A stretch of 64,000 nt of DNA from Moraxella sp. FZFQ2102 (GCF_024137865.1 NZ_CP099960.1:620001-684000), one strand, 5' to 3'. Positions 9,770 to 23,242 are shown, counted from the first letter of the stretch. Program-made: numbers and translations. Notes: generated by a model from the letters alone, not told the origin.

Positions 9770-9855
9770 GGATTTTGAGAATTTTTTAATTAATCTGATA
9801 GCAGAAACGGTTTACACTCACATCTAAGTGCAAACCGTATTCATCAAGCTGAGTA

Positions 9856-10104
9856 TTAAGCAGCTTTGTTCAATGCTTTTACCAATGAAGCAACGCGATC
9901 GGTAGGCTGTGCGCCTTTTGCGATCCATGCATTGTATGCTTCTAGGTCAATGCGAGTTTCAACTTCTTGACCACGCGCTAGTGGGTTGAAGAAACCGATT
10001 TTCTCGATAAAACGACCGTCACGAGCTGCACGCTTGTCAGCAACAACGACTTGATAGAATGGACGCTTTTTAGAACCGCCACGAGCTAGACGAATAACTA
10101 CCAT
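9856..10104 (-). CDS. rpsP: 30S ribosomal protein S16
   Basis: S16 is a primary assembly protein of the 30S body. The 82-residue sequence begins [20 protein letters not shown], a hallmark of the family, and contains [14 protein letters not shown]. It opens the four-gene operon; a likely promoter lies in the 237-bp gap before the divergent kinase gene. Confidence 0.98.
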   Translation of the reverse strand: MVVIRLARGGSKKRPFYQVVVADKRAARDGRFIEKIGFFNPLARGQEVETRIDLEAYNAWIAKGAQPTDRVASLVKALNKAA

Positions 10105-10222
10105 GATAACTCTCTTTTAAAGTATGAAAAACTAAAAATTAATTTGTGCAAGAATTAGAGCATGATACAGATCCGATGAAGTTGAGGATGAGCCGTTACG
10201 AACCTGAACCACTAAAGCGACT

Positions 10223-10230
10223 ATTATAGC
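10223..10230 (-). promoter_or_regulatory. probable -10 element for the rpsP operon
   Basis: On the minus strand the sequence reads TGCTATAAT, an extended -10 element, about 120 bp before rpsP. The -35 region is poor, which fits an extended -10 promoter. Confidence 0.45.
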
Positions 10231-10341
10231 AAGAAATTTGGCTTCTTAAAAGTAAAAATTTGCTTTTTGCCAAAATAATCTACAATTTCGCTACAAAAGC
10301 TGTGATACAATGAACTCATTGGTTTTTTATTGGCGCTGATT

Positions 10342-11739
10342 ATGAGCTTACACGCACGCACTTTATTGGGCAAAATTCGCTATCGCCTACATTCTAACAC
10401 CATGCAGACGGTGGCGATGGTTATTTTTATCGTATTTGTCAGTGTGACGCTGTCCTTGTGGCTGATTTGGCGCAGCTTATACCGCCCTGAGATCCAAAAC
10501 CACGCCACTTATCTTGCCAGCGAAATTAAGCTTTTGACATCTGCCAAGCAAGAATGGCGCAACAGCCCAGATTTCGTACATTGGCTGACCGATAATACCC
10601 ATGTCGAGATCGTCACTGATCCGCGTGAATTTCCTGATGTCACCGACAAGGTGCTGGTCACTTATATCACCGAAGTGTTCGCCGAAGAGCTAGAACGCAG
10701 TTTGGGTCGCCCTGCTAAGGTGTATTTTAAGTTCAAACCTGAGCCGAAATTATGGATCCAAGACAGCGCCAATCCCAACATCTGGATTCGCGAGCCGATG
10801 ATGCATTATTCGCAGTACAGCACAGGTGTGCTGGCAGGTTTTGTGTTTGGCATTCCACTTTTGACCATTTTGACCATTTGGATCTTGATCCGCGGCTTAA
10901 ACCGCCCGCTGCGAAAGCTTGAGCGCGCAGCATCTGACTACATCTTACAAGGACACGCCACCACTCTACCCACCCAAACCGGCCCGAGCGAAATCCGTAA
11001 AGTAAACACCGCGTTCAACCGCCTATTTACCACACTCAGCCAAGCACAAAAAGAGCGCACCATCATGCTTGCTGGCATCAGTCACGATTTGCGCACGCCT
11101 TTGACACGGATGCGCCTGACCGCCGAGATGTTACCTGATGAATTTTTCCGCGAAGGCTTGGTCTATGACATCGAAGATATGGATGCGATCTTGGATCAGT
11201 TCATTTCGTTCATGAAAGATGGATCGGACGAACCTGTGAAATTGACCAATTTGGATACGATTTTTAAGGAAATCATGATCCAGTTCGATGGCACGCGTTT
11301 TATTTATGACAGCAGTATCGATCAGTCTGTGCCTGTGCGCCCTTTGTCGATCAAGCGTTTGATTGTTAATTTGGTCAATAATGCCATTCGCTATGGCAGT
11401 GAGCCGATTCATCTGATGGCGAAAATCACTCCTACCATCGATGAAGATAGTGATGAGCTATTGACGCGTTATCCTGTTTTGACGATCAGCGTCAAGGACG
11501 AAGGTGAAGGCGTGGCAGAAGATCAGCTTGAGCGTATCATGCAGCCTTTTGAGCGTGGCGAGTCGGCACGCACCACTCAAGGCAGCGGTCTAGGACTTGC
11601 CATCGTCAGTCGTATCGCTCATCTGCACCAAGGTGAAGTGATCGCGCAGAATCACCCTGATGGCGGCTTACAAGTGCTGATCAATATTCCGCTGATGACC
11701 GCTGTGGCAAATGATCATAAAGACAGCCCTAGCACATGA
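10342..11739 (+). CDS. envZ: EnvZ-like sensor histidine kinase without adjacent regulator
   Basis: Membrane histidine kinase of the EnvZ type, the osmosensor that phosphorylates OmpR. A first transmembrane segment (about residues 22-45) is followed by a periplasmic domain of about 110 residues, a second segment (VLAGFVFGIPLLTILTIWIL) and a HAMP domain. The phospho-acceptor motif is GISHDLRTPLTRMR (His248), and the ATPase boxes are NLVNNAIRYG, VKDEGEGV and GSGLGLAIVSRI. The ATG at 10342 is chosen over a TTG at 10330. An OmpR gene would be expected next to it but is absent; the gene instead runs into bfmS tail to tail with a 37-bp gap. Confidence 0.8.
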   Translation: MSLHARTLLGKIRYRLHSNTMQTVAMVIFIVFVSVTLSLWLIWRSLYRPEIQNHATYLASEIKLLTSAKQEWRNSPDFVHWLTDNTHVEIVTDPREFPDVTDKVLVTYITEVFAEELERSLGRPAKVYFKFKPEPKLWIQDSANPNIWIREPMMHYSQYSTGVLAGFVFGIPLLTILTIWILIRGLNRPLRKLERAASDYILQGHATTLPTQTGPSEIRKVNTAFNRLFTTLSQAQKERTIMLAGISHDLRTPLTRMRLTAEMLPDEFFREGLVYDIEDMDAILDQFISFMKDGSDEPVKLTNLDTIFKEIMIQFDGTRFIYDSSIDQSVPVRPLSIKRLIVNLVNNAIRYGSEPIHLMAKITPTIDEDSDELLTRYPVLTISVKDEGEGVAEDQLERIMQPFERGESARTTQGSGLGLAIVSRIAHLHQGEVIAQNHPDGGLQVLINIPLMTAVANDHKDSPST

Positions 11740-11776
11740 TATTTAAGTGATAATTTACACCAAATAAAGCAAATCA

Positions 11777-13465
11777 TCAGCTTGATTTATAAATGGTTTT
11801 CTCAACGCGCTCTTGGGTAATCTCATCGGCAGCGACGCTCACACCCACTTGCTTGATCGGCCAAGTCATCATAAAGCGCGCGCCATGCAAGCTTGGGCTT
11901 TCATCAACCGATAAGGTGGCATTGAACCAAAACGCAATGCGACTGACGATCGATAAGCCCAAACCATAACCGCCCGACGCACGCGTACGACTGTCATCAA
12001 GTCGCGCAAATGGCACAAACACTTTTTCACGATCAGCTTCGGCGATACCATGTCCATCATCTTCGACACAGATGAATGCCGAGCCTTGGTGCGTACCTGC
12101 CGACACGCGCACAGTCGATTCGGCATAACGCAGTGCATTACCGACAAGGTTCTGTACCACGCGGTGCAGATAACGGCGATCCGCCATCGCAACTATCTTT
12201 GGTGGTGGAAAGTCACAAACAATCTTAATCGGCTTACCCAAAGCATTAGTCTCACGCTCGATCTGCTCAAGCAGTTCTTTTAGATTCACCATTTGCCAAT
12301 CAAGCTTCGGCGAGCCTTCTTCTAGCTTGGCATAAGTCAAAATCTCATCAATCAACTCATCAAGCGACTCAATGTCATCATCGATATAATTTTTTTGCAG
12401 TTGGCGCGAATCGGCATCATCGGTATCAGCAAGCATATCGACAGCAAAGCGAATACGCGCAACGGGGGTTCGTAGTTCATGCGATACCGCACGCGTCAGC
12501 TCTCGCTGCGATTCGATCAAGCGCTTGATATGTGCGGTCATTGAGTTAAAAGTCGATGTCAGGCGCGCAATGTCATCACTGCCAACCACTTGAACTTTGG
12601 TGTCAAGATTGCCTTCAGCAACACGATCGACGCCCGACTGAAGTAGTCTTAGACGGCGCTCCAATGGGAAAATCAGACCATACACACCAAGCCCGATAAG
12701 CAGCATACAAATCAGCACCACACTGACCAGTAGATTAAACGGAAACCAGTTAAACAGCGCAATCGGACCGATGACAATCACACGCCCTTCGACATCGGAC
12801 GATGCCACCACTTCAATAAAAGAAGTTTGTGCATTGTTGCCATCACCAAAAATAATCACAGGTTCATCGCGTCTTAGGCGTACGATTTGATCTTGGTCAA
12901 GATTCAATTCGTCTAAATTACGCAGATGTAGTGGGTGTGAAAACTTCTTGCTCAGAAAATCAAGGCGCGCTTGCTTTTGTTCAAATTCAGGATAATAAGA
13001 CAAATCATCAAGCAAAAAAATCGCCAAGGCGCGCACTTGTCGCTCGCCAACTTGCGAGATTTTCACCGTCAAAAGATTGCTTTCGCCTGCGATACGATGA
13101 TAAATGGTATATTCATTGACCGCGTGATCATAGCGGACGACGGTTTTTTCTTCTTCTAATCGCTTAATCTCGCGCGCTTTTAGCTCGACATCCATCATCG
13201 GCACAATGGTGAATTTACTACCAAACAACTGACTGGCATCATCCAGCCAATACACGCGCGCCGCTTCGGATTTTTGATTGACCACCCCTTGACCGATCAG
13301 ATAAAACACCCCTGTCGCCACAGTTTCGCGGTAGTTTTGCACGCGCTCTTGATTGAGCGTATCGACAAGCAAATACGCAAAAAAAGCCACAGATACACAG
13401 ACCAACAACAAGCCCATGTAAATTCGATAAAAAATACTGCGTTCAGTGAGAGTGAGTCGAGCCAT
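11777..13465 (-). CDS. bfmS: sensor histidine kinase BfmS (RstB-like)
   Basis: Partner kinase of BfmR; in Acinetobacter BfmRS controls envelope, capsule and biofilm genes. The 562-residue protein has an N-terminal transmembrane segment (about 12-32), a large periplasmic sensor region, a second segment near 230-260 and a HAMP domain. The H-box is AVSHELRTPVARIRF (His329), followed by NLVGNALRYAEST, VEDDGHGIAEADREKVF and GGYGLGLSIVSRI. Length is close to Acinetobacter BfmS. It lies 66 bp after bfmR with a hairpin in the gap. Confidence 0.9.
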   Translation of the reverse strand: MARLTLTERSIFYRIYMGLLLVCVSVAFFAYLLVDTLNQERVQNYRETVATGVFYLIGQGVVNQKSEAARVYWLDDASQLFGSKFTIVPMMDVELKAREIKRLEEEKTVVRYDHAVNEYTIYHRIAGESNLLTVKISQVGERQVRALAIFLLDDLSYYPEFEQKQARLDFLSKKFSHPLHLRNLDELNLDQDQIVRLRRDEPVIIFGDGNNAQTSFIEVVASSDVEGRVIVIGPIALFNWFPFNLLVSVVLICMLLIGLGVYGLIFPLERRLRLLQSGVDRVAEGNLDTKVQVVGSDDIARLTSTFNSMTAHIKRLIESQRELTRAVSHELRTPVARIRFAVDMLADTDDADSRQLQKNYIDDDIESLDELIDEILTYAKLEEGSPKLDWQMVNLKELLEQIERETNALGKPIKIVCDFPPPKIVAMADRRYLHRVVQNLVGNALRYAESTVRVSAGTHQGSAFICVEDDGHGIAEADREKVFVPFARLDDSRTRASGGYGLGLSIVSRIAFWFNATLSVDESPSLHGARFMMTWPIKQVGVSVAADEITQERVEKTIYKSS

Positions 13466-13484
13466 AAATCATGATTTCATAAAA

Positions 13485-13511
13485 CAAAAGCCAGCAATAA
13501 GCCAGCTTTTG
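13485..13511 (-). other. hairpin between bfmR and bfmS
   Basis: CAAAAGC at 13485-13491 pairs with GCTTTTG at 13505-13511, with a further GC/GC pair inside after a mismatch. It could attenuate transcription so that bfmS is made at a lower level than bfmR; there is no good T-run. Confidence 0.45.
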
Positions 13512-13531
13512 GGAATGCAAACAAGGGCAAA

Positions 13532-14254
13532 TCAGTTGCCTTCTTTGACGAATAGATAACCTTTACTGCGAACGGTTTTGATGCGCTTCGGATTCTCTGG
13601 ATCATCGCCAATTTTTGGACGAATACGAGAAATGCGCACATCAATCGAACGGTCTTGACCATCATACTCAATGCCGCGCAGACGCTCAAAGATGTCTTCG
13701 CGCGATAAGATACGACCAGCGTTTGATGCCAATAGCCAAAGCAAGTCATACTCAGCACTGGTAAAATCAACCAATTCATCGTTCAAAGTTACCGAACGAC
13801 CGCCATTGTCAATTACCAAATCGCCAAATTCTAGGCGCTGTGGCGAATCATCAGACGGTGCAGAATCAGAACGGCGCAACAATGCACGAATGCGCGCCAA
13901 TAGTACGCGTGGCTGTACAGGCTTTGCGACATAGTCGTCTGCACCCATCTCAAGACCCAGCACCTGATCCATGTCGTCAGTACGCGCTGTCAACATCAAA
14001 ATCGGCTGCTGATAATGTGCACGCACTTCACGGCACACAGTCAGACCATCACTGCCTGGTAACATCACATCAAGCACAACCAAATCAGGCTGCTCAGTGA
14101 TAATACGACGAATCGCTCGCGTACCATCGGTTTCCAAAGCAACATCAAGATCATTACGACGCAGGTAATCCTGTGTCAGCATCGCCAAACGCTCATCATC
14201 TTCAACGATGAGAATTCTTGGCATACCTTCTTTTTCTGGCGTAGTCGATGTCAT
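13532..14254 (-). CDS. bfmR: response regulator BfmR (OmpR/RstA family)
   Basis: OmpR-type regulator with an N-terminal receiver domain and a C-terminal winged helix. The acidic pair is D19-D20, the phospho-acceptor is D62 (VVLDVMLPG) and the conserved Thr/Ala switch segment is ILMLTAR. The DNA-binding half ends SIDVRISRIRPKIGDDPENP and KTVRSKGYLFV. From memory it aligns almost residue for residue with Acinetobacter BfmR. Start at 14254 is supported by AAGGA 9 nt upstream. It follows atpC by 48 bp, so some read-through from the ATP operon is possible. Confidence 0.93.
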   Translation of the reverse strand: MTSTTPEKEGMPRILIVEDDERLAMLTQDYLRRNDLDVALETDGTRAIRRIITEQPDLVVLDVMLPGSDGLTVCREVRAHYQQPILMLTARTDDMDQVLGLEMGADDYVAKPVQPRVLLARIRALLRRSDSAPSDDSPQRLEFGDLVIDNGGRSVTLNDELVDFTSAEYDLLWLLASNAGRILSREDIFERLRGIEYDGQDRSIDVRISRIRPKIGDDPENPKRIKTVRSKGYLFVKEGN

Positions 14255-14302
14255 ATCATCTTATCCTTGGGCAGATCGCAAAATCACCACAACCGCACCT
14301 GA

Positions 14303-14722
14303 TTAGGCACGGTTTTTGTATTTTTGAATGGTTTGTAGCTGTGCTAATGATTCAGCCAATGCGTGTAATGCAGCATTGGTTTGTAGCGTATCACTTTGGT
14401 TGGCAAGCATTTGCTCAGCAGCACGACGCGCTTCAGCAATCTTCGCTTCATCCAAATCATGTGCACGCTCAGCACTGTCAGCCAGTACAGTTACGACATT
14501 TGGCTGTACTTCTAGCACACCACCAGAGACATAAATGACTTCTTCTGAAGTGCCATCAGCCAACTTCATGCGCATCGCACCTGGCTTAAGCAAAGTAATC
14601 AGCGGCGTGTGACCTGCCAACACACCAATTTCACCACTGTGACCATTGGCGATCAACATCGTGATCTCGCCTGAATACAACTCTTCGCGAGCGCTAACCA
14701 CTCGACATTTAAAAGTTGCCAT
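14303..14722 (-). CDS. atpC: F1 ATP synthase epsilon subunit
   Basis: Central-stalk subunit and inhibitor of ATP hydrolysis. The 139-residue protein begins MATFKCRVVSAREELYSG (ATG at 14722); an in-frame extension to 14758 is not family-like. The N-terminal beta-sandwich (HSGEIGVLAGHTPLITLL) and the C-terminal two-helix part are both present. Last gene of the atp operon, 84 bp after atpD. Confidence 0.97.
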   Translation of the reverse strand: MATFKCRVVSAREELYSGEITMLIANGHSGEIGVLAGHTPLITLLKPGAMRMKLADGTSEEVIYVSGGVLEVQPNVVTVLADSAERAHDLDEAKIAEARRAAEQMLANQSDTLQTNAALHALAESLAQLQTIQKYKNRA

Positions 14723-14806
14723 GAAAAATCTCCCAATAATCTTAGGACGGATTAGCATTGATTGACTGGATAAATATAAACCATTTATCCAGTCAATACA
14801 AGCGCA

Positions 14807-16240
<1,434 letters not shown>

Positions 16241-16261
16241 CTATTATCTAATATTAGTCAA

Positions 16262-17134
16262 TTAAGAAACAGCGGCAGCACCACCAACGATTTCCGAGAT
16301 CTCTCGGGTAATCGCCGCTTGACGCAGCTTGTTATAAACCAACTGTAATTCTTTGATTAAGTTACCAGCATTATCTGTTGCTGCTTTCATTGCCACCATA
16401 CGAGCTGATTGCTCTGATGCAATATTTTCGCGTACTGATTGGTAAACCACCGATTCGATGTAGCGTAGCAACAAGCCATCAATCAAGGTCTTGGTATCGG
16501 GCTCATAGATATAATCCCAGCTGTGTGCTTGAAGTTCATTGCCTTCAAACTCACCTTCTGCCAACGGAACAATCTGTTCTACGGTTGGCTTTTGAGCCAT
16601 CGCATTGATGAATTGGTTGTACACCAAATAAATGCGATCCAATTTGCCATTTTGATAATCATCAAGCATGGCTTGAACTGGTGTATTGATTTGTTCTAGC
16701 GATGGATTATCGCCATAATCTGTCACTGCAGAAGTAACTTTACCGCCAAAGTTCTTGAAAAAACCAACGCCTTTTGCACCAATGACTGCAAACTCAATCT
16801 CAACTGACTGCTCTTGGTAGCTTTTGACTTTTTTCAACAAGTTTTTAAACAAGTTGATATTCAAACCACCTGCCAAGCCACGGTCTGAAGTCACCACCAC
16901 AAAGCCAACGCGATTGACTGGACAGCTTACCATGTATGGGTGCTTGTAGTCCGATTGTGCTTGCACAAGGTGTGAAATCACTCGACGCACACCATCTGCA
17001 TAAGGGCGACCTGCTTCCATTCGCTCTTGTGCACGACGCATTTTACTGGCAGCCACCATTTGCATAGCGCGGGTGATTTTTTGCGTGCTTTTGATACTGG
17101 TTACTTTAGCACGAATTTCTTTTAAGCTTGCCAT
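16262..17134 (-). CDS. atpG: F1 ATP synthase gamma subunit
   Basis: Rotor shaft linking the c-ring to the catalytic head. The 290-residue protein opens with [20 protein letters not shown] and the [13 protein letters not shown] helix, and closes with the conserved [20 protein letters not shown] helix, as expected for a full-length subunit. Confidence 0.98.
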   Translation of the reverse strand: MASLKEIRAKVTSIKSTQKITRAMQMVAASKMRRAQERMEAGRPYADGVRRVISHLVQAQSDYKHPYMVSCPVNRVGFVVVTSDRGLAGGLNINLFKNLLKKVKSYQEQSVEIEFAVIGAKGVGFFKNFGGKVTSAVTDYGDNPSLEQINTPVQAMLDDYQNGKLDRIYLVYNQFINAMAQKPTVEQIVPLAEGEFEGNELQAHSWDYIYEPDTKTLIDGLLLRYIESVVYQSVRENIASEQSARMVAMKAATDNAGNLIKELQLVYNKLRQAAITREISEIVGGAAAVS

Positions 17135-17215
17135 AATTATTCCAATACTGGACTTATTTTAAATGGGTTTATGGTGCGTTAAACAACGCCTAACACACCA
17201 TATTGCTTGTTTTGC

Positions 17216-18760
17216 TTAGAAGCTGGTAGATGCCTTGAAGCTTTCCACTGCAGCTTTTAGACGACCTTCGATGTCATCGTTGTAGTTTGCAGTTTCATCA
17301 ATTTCAGTCATCAATGCAGCGTGTTCTGTGCGCAAGAAGCGAAGGAATGCTTCTTCGAATGCACCAATTTTTTCAACTGGCACATCAGCTAGGTAGCCTT
17401 CGTTTGATGCATAAATAACTGCTGCTTGATCAGCGATAGACATCGGCGCATATTGCTTTTGCTTCATCAGCTCAGTAACACGCACACCATGCTCAAGCTG
17501 CTGCTTGGTCGCATCATCAAGGTCAGATGCAAACTGAGCAAATGCTGCCAACTCGCGATACTGTGCTAGTGCGGTACGGATACCACCTGATAGCTTTTTG
17601 ATGATCTTGGTTTGTGCAGCACCACCAACACGCGATACCGAGATACCAGCGTTCACCGCAGGGCGGATACCTGAGTTAAATAGGTTTGACTCAAGGAAAA
17701 TCTGACCATCGGTAATAGAAATCACGTTGGTAGGTACGAATGCTGATACGTCACCTGCTTGGGTTTCGATGATTGGCAATGCAGTCAAAGAACCAGTTTT
17801 GCCTTTTACTTCACCATTGGTGAATGCTTCTACATAGTCAGCATTTACACGAGATGCACGCTCTAGTAGGCGTGAGTGTAGATAGAATACGTCACCTGGG
17901 TAAGCTTCGCGTCCTGGTGGACGGCGTAGTAGCAATGAAATTTGACGATAAGCAACTGCTTGCTTAGACAGATCATCATAAACAATCAATGCATCTTCAC
18001 CGCGGTCACGGAAGTATTCACCCATCGTACAGCCAGAGTATGGCGCGATGTATTGTAGTGCTGCTGGCTCCGATGCAGACGCAACAACAACTGTGGTGTA
18101 CTCAAGTGCGCCAGTTTCTTCTAGCTTACGCACAACGTTAGCGATGGTCGAACGCTTTTGACCAACAGCCACATACACACACTTGATGCCAGAATTTTTC
18201 TGAGCGATGATGGCGTCGATTGCCAATGCAGTTTTACCAGTTTGGCGGTCACCAATGATCAACTCACGCTGACCACGACCGATAGGAATCATAGTATCTA
18301 CTGCTTTATAACCAGTCATCACAGGCTCATCAACTGATTGACGAGCGATAACGCCTGGTGCGATTTTTTCAACTTTGTCAGTCAATTTTGCATTGATTGG
18401 ACCTTTGCCGTCGATTGGGTTACCCAATGCGTCAACAACACGACCTAATAGCTCAGGACCTACTGGGACTTCCAAGATACGACCTGTGCAGTATGCTTTT
18501 TGACCTTCTTGAAGGCTTAGATATTCACCCAGTACAACCGCACCGACTGAATCTTGTTCTAGGTTCAGCGCCATACCATATACGCCACCTTCGAACTCAA
18601 TCATCTCGCCATACATAGCCTCTTCTAGGCCATGAATTTGCACAATACCATCAGAGACTTTGACGATTACGCCTTCCGTTTTTGCAGTTGCGCTTACGTC
18701 AAGGTCTTGAATACGCTGCTTAATCAGATTGCTGATTTCGGCTGGATTCAATTGTTGCAT
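17216..18760 (-). CDS. atpA: F1 ATP synthase alpha subunit
   Basis: Non-catalytic nucleotide-binding subunit of F1. The P-loop is GDRQTGKT (170-177), the catalytic-interface arginine lies in the [10 protein letters not shown] segment, and the N-terminal crown ([19 protein letters not shown]) is complete. The length of 514 residues is normal. Confidence 0.99.
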   Translation of the reverse strand: MQQLNPAEISNLIKQRIQDLDVSATAKTEGVIVKVSDGIVQIHGLEEAMYGEMIEFEGGVYGMALNLEQDSVGAVVLGEYLSLQEGQKAYCTGRILEVPVGPELLGRVVDALGNPIDGKGPINAKLTDKVEKIAPGVIARQSVDEPVMTGYKAVDTMIPIGRGQRELIIGDRQTGKTALAIDAIIAQKNSGIKCVYVAVGQKRSTIANVVRKLEETGALEYTTVVVASASEPAALQYIAPYSGCTMGEYFRDRGEDALIVYDDLSKQAVAYRQISLLLRRPPGREAYPGDVFYLHSRLLERASRVNADYVEAFTNGEVKGKTGSLTALPIIETQAGDVSAFVPTNVISITDGQIFLESNLFNSGIRPAVNAGISVSRVGGAAQTKIIKKLSGGIRTALAQYRELAAFAQFASDLDDATKQQLEHGVRVTELMKQKQYAPMSIADQAAVIYASNEGYLADVPVEKIGAFEEAFLRFLRTEHAALMTEIDETANYNDDIEGRLKAAVESFKASTSF

Positions 18761-18791
18761 TGCCTTGTTTCCTTAAATTTAGACAGCTGAC

Positions 18792-19340
18792 TTATGCGGT
18801 CAGCTGAGTCTTTAATTGTTTTAACTTGCCACGCACTGAGCCATCGGTAAACTTATCGCCCACTTTAATGGTAGCGCCACCAAGCAGTTCAGGATTCACT
18901 TCTTCATGTAAAATGACAATAGACCCTGTAGAAACTGCTAAGCGTTCCTGCAAATTTTTACGCTGGGCTTCGGTTAGTGGATAGGCTGAAGTAACATAAG
19001 CGTCAACCTGTTTTAGCTCTTGCGACTTAAGCTTGCTGTAATGCGCATGAATCTCTGGCAATAGCGCCAAACGATCATGTCCTGCTAGCTGTTTGGTAAA
19101 ATTAGCCAATGCTAAAGAAGCTTCTTCTGCAGAGATTTTGTTGTAGGCATCAAGCAATACATCTGCCTTTTGATCTGCAGAAATGGCTGGATTGTTCAGC
19201 AAAGAAGCAAATTCTTCATTGCTTACAATACTGCTAGCAACCGACAAAAAGGTCTCCCAATTATTGATTACATTTTGCTCTTTAGCATAGTCAAATGCTG
19301 CTTTGGCATATGGTCTTGCTAAGGTAGATAGTTCAGCCAT
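18792..19340 (-). CDS. atpH: F1 ATP synthase delta subunit
   Basis: Peripheral-stalk subunit that joins F1 to the b dimer. The 182-residue protein begins MAELSTLARPYAKAAFDYA and ends with the typical NPELLGGATIKVGDKFTDGS segment followed by a short amphipathic tail. It lies 12 bp after atpF. Confidence 0.97.
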   Translation of the reverse strand: MAELSTLARPYAKAAFDYAKEQNVINNWETFLSVASSIVSNEEFASLLNNPAISADQKADVLLDAYNKISAEEASLALANFTKQLAGHDRLALLPEIHAHYSKLKSQELKQVDAYVTSAYPLTEAQRKNLQERLAVSTGSIVILHEEVNPELLGGATIKVGDKFTDGSVRGKLKQLKTQLTA

Positions 19341-19352
19341 GTTATCCTCTAA

Positions 19353-19820
19353 TTACAGCTTAGCCGCCAACTGGTCAAGCATGCTGGCGTGTTCTTGTTC
19401 ATTGACTTTGTCTTGCAAAATCTTTTCTGCACCTAACACTGCCAATTGAGCCACTTGTTTGCGTAGCTGTTCACGAGTTTGAGCAACTTCTTGCTCTACA
19501 GTCGCATGAGCCTGTGCAATGATTCGCTCGCCTTCTTGGCGGGCTTGCTCTTTGGCTTCTTCGATCATTTGGTTAGCGGTTTTATTCGCGCGTTCGATGA
19601 TAGAAGCGGCTTCGGTTTTTGCGGCAGCAAATTCTTGTTCAACTTGCTTTTCAGCAGAAGCAAGATCTGCTTTTGCTTTTTCGGCGGCGTTTAAGCCTTC
19701 CTCAATTTTTCTTTGGCGCTCATTAATCGCGCCGATCAGTGGTGGCCATACGAACTTCATGCAAAATAGCACAAAAATCGCAAACGCAATCATCTGACCG
19801 ATAATGGTAGAATTGATCAT
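19353..19820 (-). CDS. atpF: Fo ATP synthase b subunit
   Basis: Peripheral stalk. A single N-terminal membrane helix ([20 protein letters not shown]) is followed by a long charged, Ala/Glu/Gln-rich coiled coil to the end of the 155-residue protein. Length and layout match E. coli subunit b. Confidence 0.97.
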   Translation of the reverse strand: MINSTIIGQMIAFAIFVLFCMKFVWPPLIGAINERQRKIEEGLNAAEKAKADLASAEKQVEQEFAAAKTEAASIIERANKTANQMIEEAKEQARQEGERIIAQAHATVEQEVAQTREQLRKQVAQLAVLGAEKILQDKVNEQEHASMLDQLAAKL

Positions 19821-19909
19821 CCAATCACCTCGTTGTTAGTGAAAGTCAGGTGATACCCACCTTTGAAAGCTGCGCCATCAAAGGTGGTCGTTAAACTGAC
19901 AGTTTCAGC

Positions 19910-20164
<255 letters not shown>

Positions 20165-20206
20165 TTAATGACCTAAAATAAAAAGGGTTAATGAAAAAGG
20201 TTCAAA

Positions 20207-21468
<1,262 letters not shown>

Positions 21469-21867
21469 TTATTTCAATCGCATCAGTGACAGCGTGTGTA
21501 CCAATTGCATGAGCAAATAGCCCAAAATCACCATCAGCACATTGACATCGATCGCTTTGGTAAAAATCAGCGCAAAGCCAATCAGCGTCACCGCCCATTT
21601 GAGCATCTGCCCCAAATACATATTCAGCATGATCTGCCGCGATTGTCGCGTGCCCGTTTCGCGATAAGCAATAAAAGTAAACACACACTGAGCAAGATAC
21701 GCCAGCATCCCACCTGCCGCCACCGATTTGGCAATGGCAAGCGATACATCGCCTTTCATCATACTATATACTGCCGCGACAATAATAATGCCCAAAAGCA
21801 CGATACTTTGGCGTTTTTGATTGCGATAAATATCTGCTTGGCTGTTTCGCTTGGCTGGTCTGGTCAT
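21469..21867 (-). CDS. atpI: ATP synthase subunit I-like protein
   Basis: Small membrane protein of the AtpI type, believed to help c-ring assembly. The 132 residues contain four hydrophobic segments after a basic N-terminus, with QSRQIMLNMYLGQMLKW in the middle. The family is poorly conserved, so the call rests partly on its place at the head of the atp genes on the same strand. The large gap to atpB suggests separate transcription. Confidence 0.75.
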   Translation of the reverse strand: MTRPAKRNSQADIYRNQKRQSIVLLGIIIVAAVYSMMKGDVSLAIAKSVAAGGMLAYLAQCVFTFIAYRETGTRQSRQIMLNMYLGQMLKWAVTLIGFALIFTKAIDVNVLMVILGYLLMQLVHTLSLMRLK

Positions 21868-21954
21868 GAATTTCTGCCCAAAAAATCAAATGCTTATAAT
21901 GATTGTGCTTTCAATAAACTTCGCTGCATTGCCATTTATATAAATGCAAATGGC

Positions 21955-21985
21955 GTAAAAAAGGCTTGGCAAACTACCAAGCCTT
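21955..21985 (-). terminator. terminator of znuA
   Basis: AAGGCTTGG (21961-21969) pairs with CCAAGCCTT (21977-21985); on the minus strand the stem is followed by six T. A second weaker repeat, TTAGGC/GCCTAA at 22010-22039, lies between it and the gene. Confidence 0.8.
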
Positions 21986-22050
21986 ATGATTATAAAAGCC
22001 TTGTCCGACTTAGGCAAGTGTTATTCTTGTCAAGCCTAACAAATGTACGC

Positions 22051-22905
22051 TTATGCGCCTGCACACGCCTGCAGATCGCTGACGACTTGTTTCCAAATCT
22101 CTACAAAGTCATCACTACCGCCGCTCATGTCTTCTTGCTGAATACTGACAGTGACATTGCCAAGCTTATTTTTAATGCCATCAGAGACTGGACCTTGTGA
22201 CGCAAGACACATGGCAGGCTTCGGGCGAGTATCAGATAAGTGCTTGATTTGGCTTGCTTTTGGGCTGATATGATGATCAGGTGTCAATGCGCCGGCGAAT
22301 TTTAATTTGGCAGCAGTTTCGATGTATTGAAATGCATCGTGATACGCCCAATATGGCTGAACTTGCGTCTGACCGACTTCAGCGACGGCAGCGTCCATTT
22401 TTTTGATAAAATCATCAGCATTGGCTTGATATTTGGCTTTGGACGCAGGATTGGCATGACCATGAATCACCGCAAGCGCCTTGACGATGGCTTTGGCATT
22501 GGTCGGATCGAGCCAAATGTGCGGATCTTGGGTATTTGTGCGCGCTGTGCCATCGATGTTTCTGAGTGGATGGCGCGTAAAAGCATTGAATTTCAATAAA
22601 CTAATGGCATTGGGCGCATTGTCCAGTGATTTGACAAGATTCTGCTCCAGATCACCGCCGAACCATACGACGAACTGACTGTCTTCGACAAGCTTCACCT
22701 TGCTTGGTGATAATGCACCGTGATGACCAACATCGCCTGCACCTAATAAGACTTCAGCATCGTGATCACCTTGGGTGACGGCATTTGACAATAGCGCAAG
22801 CGGATAATTACTCACGCTCACAACCCCTGCCCATGCACTGATGCTCATCGTGGCAGCAGCGATCAGCGCGCCTTGTTTTAGGGTGGTTTTTATCATTGAT
22901 TTCAT
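22051..22905 (-). CDS. znuA: zinc ABC transporter substrate-binding protein ZnuA
   Basis: Periplasmic zinc-binding protein of the cluster 9 family. A signal peptide ends near SAWA; the metal ligands lie in GHHGALSPS, the DPHIWLDP motif, and the YWAYHDAFQY helix. Two C-terminal cysteines (CLASQGP and the final QACAGA) may form a disulfide. At 284 residues it lacks the long His-rich loop seen in many ZnuA proteins. It is divergent from zur-znuC-znuB, as in many gamma-proteobacteria. Confidence 0.92.
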   Translation of the reverse strand: MKSMIKTTLKQGALIAAATMSISAWAGVVSVSNYPLALLSNAVTQGDHDAEVLLGAGDVGHHGALSPSKVKLVEDSQFVVWFGGDLEQNLVKSLDNAPNAISLLKFNAFTRHPLRNIDGTARTNTQDPHIWLDPTNAKAIVKALAVIHGHANPASKAKYQANADDFIKKMDAAVAEVGQTQVQPYWAYHDAFQYIETAAKLKFAGALTPDHHISPKASQIKHLSDTRPKPAMCLASQGPVSDGIKNKLGNVTVSIQQEDMSGGSDDFVEIWKQVVSDLQACAGA

Positions 22906-23101
22906 AACAAACTCACTTTTTGATTGTCATTTTTGACTGTTATTCGCTTATGATTTGAAAAATTCGCATCTTGAAAAATTCACACAAAGTCGCATTAACT
23001 GTTGCGGATTTTGTACCTTGGTTATTATTGACAAAAGAATGCCGCTTTTAATGGTCATTTTGCTTCATAAAATCAAGTCAAGTATAGCACAACTACCAAA
23101 T

Positions 23102-23122
23102 CTATGTTATACTATTTCTATA
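23102..23122. promoter_or_regulatory. possible Zur box 1
   Basis: Contains ATGTTATAC, a match to one half of the gamma-proteobacterial Zur consensus (ATGTTATA-N-TATAACAT); the other half is poor. Position between the divergent zinc genes supports it. Confidence 0.4.
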
Positions 23123-23228
23123 TTTTATTTTTGAATAATTGATTATTTATTGAACAGATTATTTACAATTGACCAACAAATTTATTTGGCAATTTGTCTA
23201 AAGTTGTATAGTCAAGGCGCATCAATTA

Positions 23229-23242
23229 GCATATAATATAAC
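23229..23242. promoter_or_regulatory. possible Zur box 2
   Basis: GCATATAATATAAC, reverse complement GTTATATTATATGC, resembles the core of a Zur box. It lies about 90 bp before the zur start codon. Confidence 0.45.
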
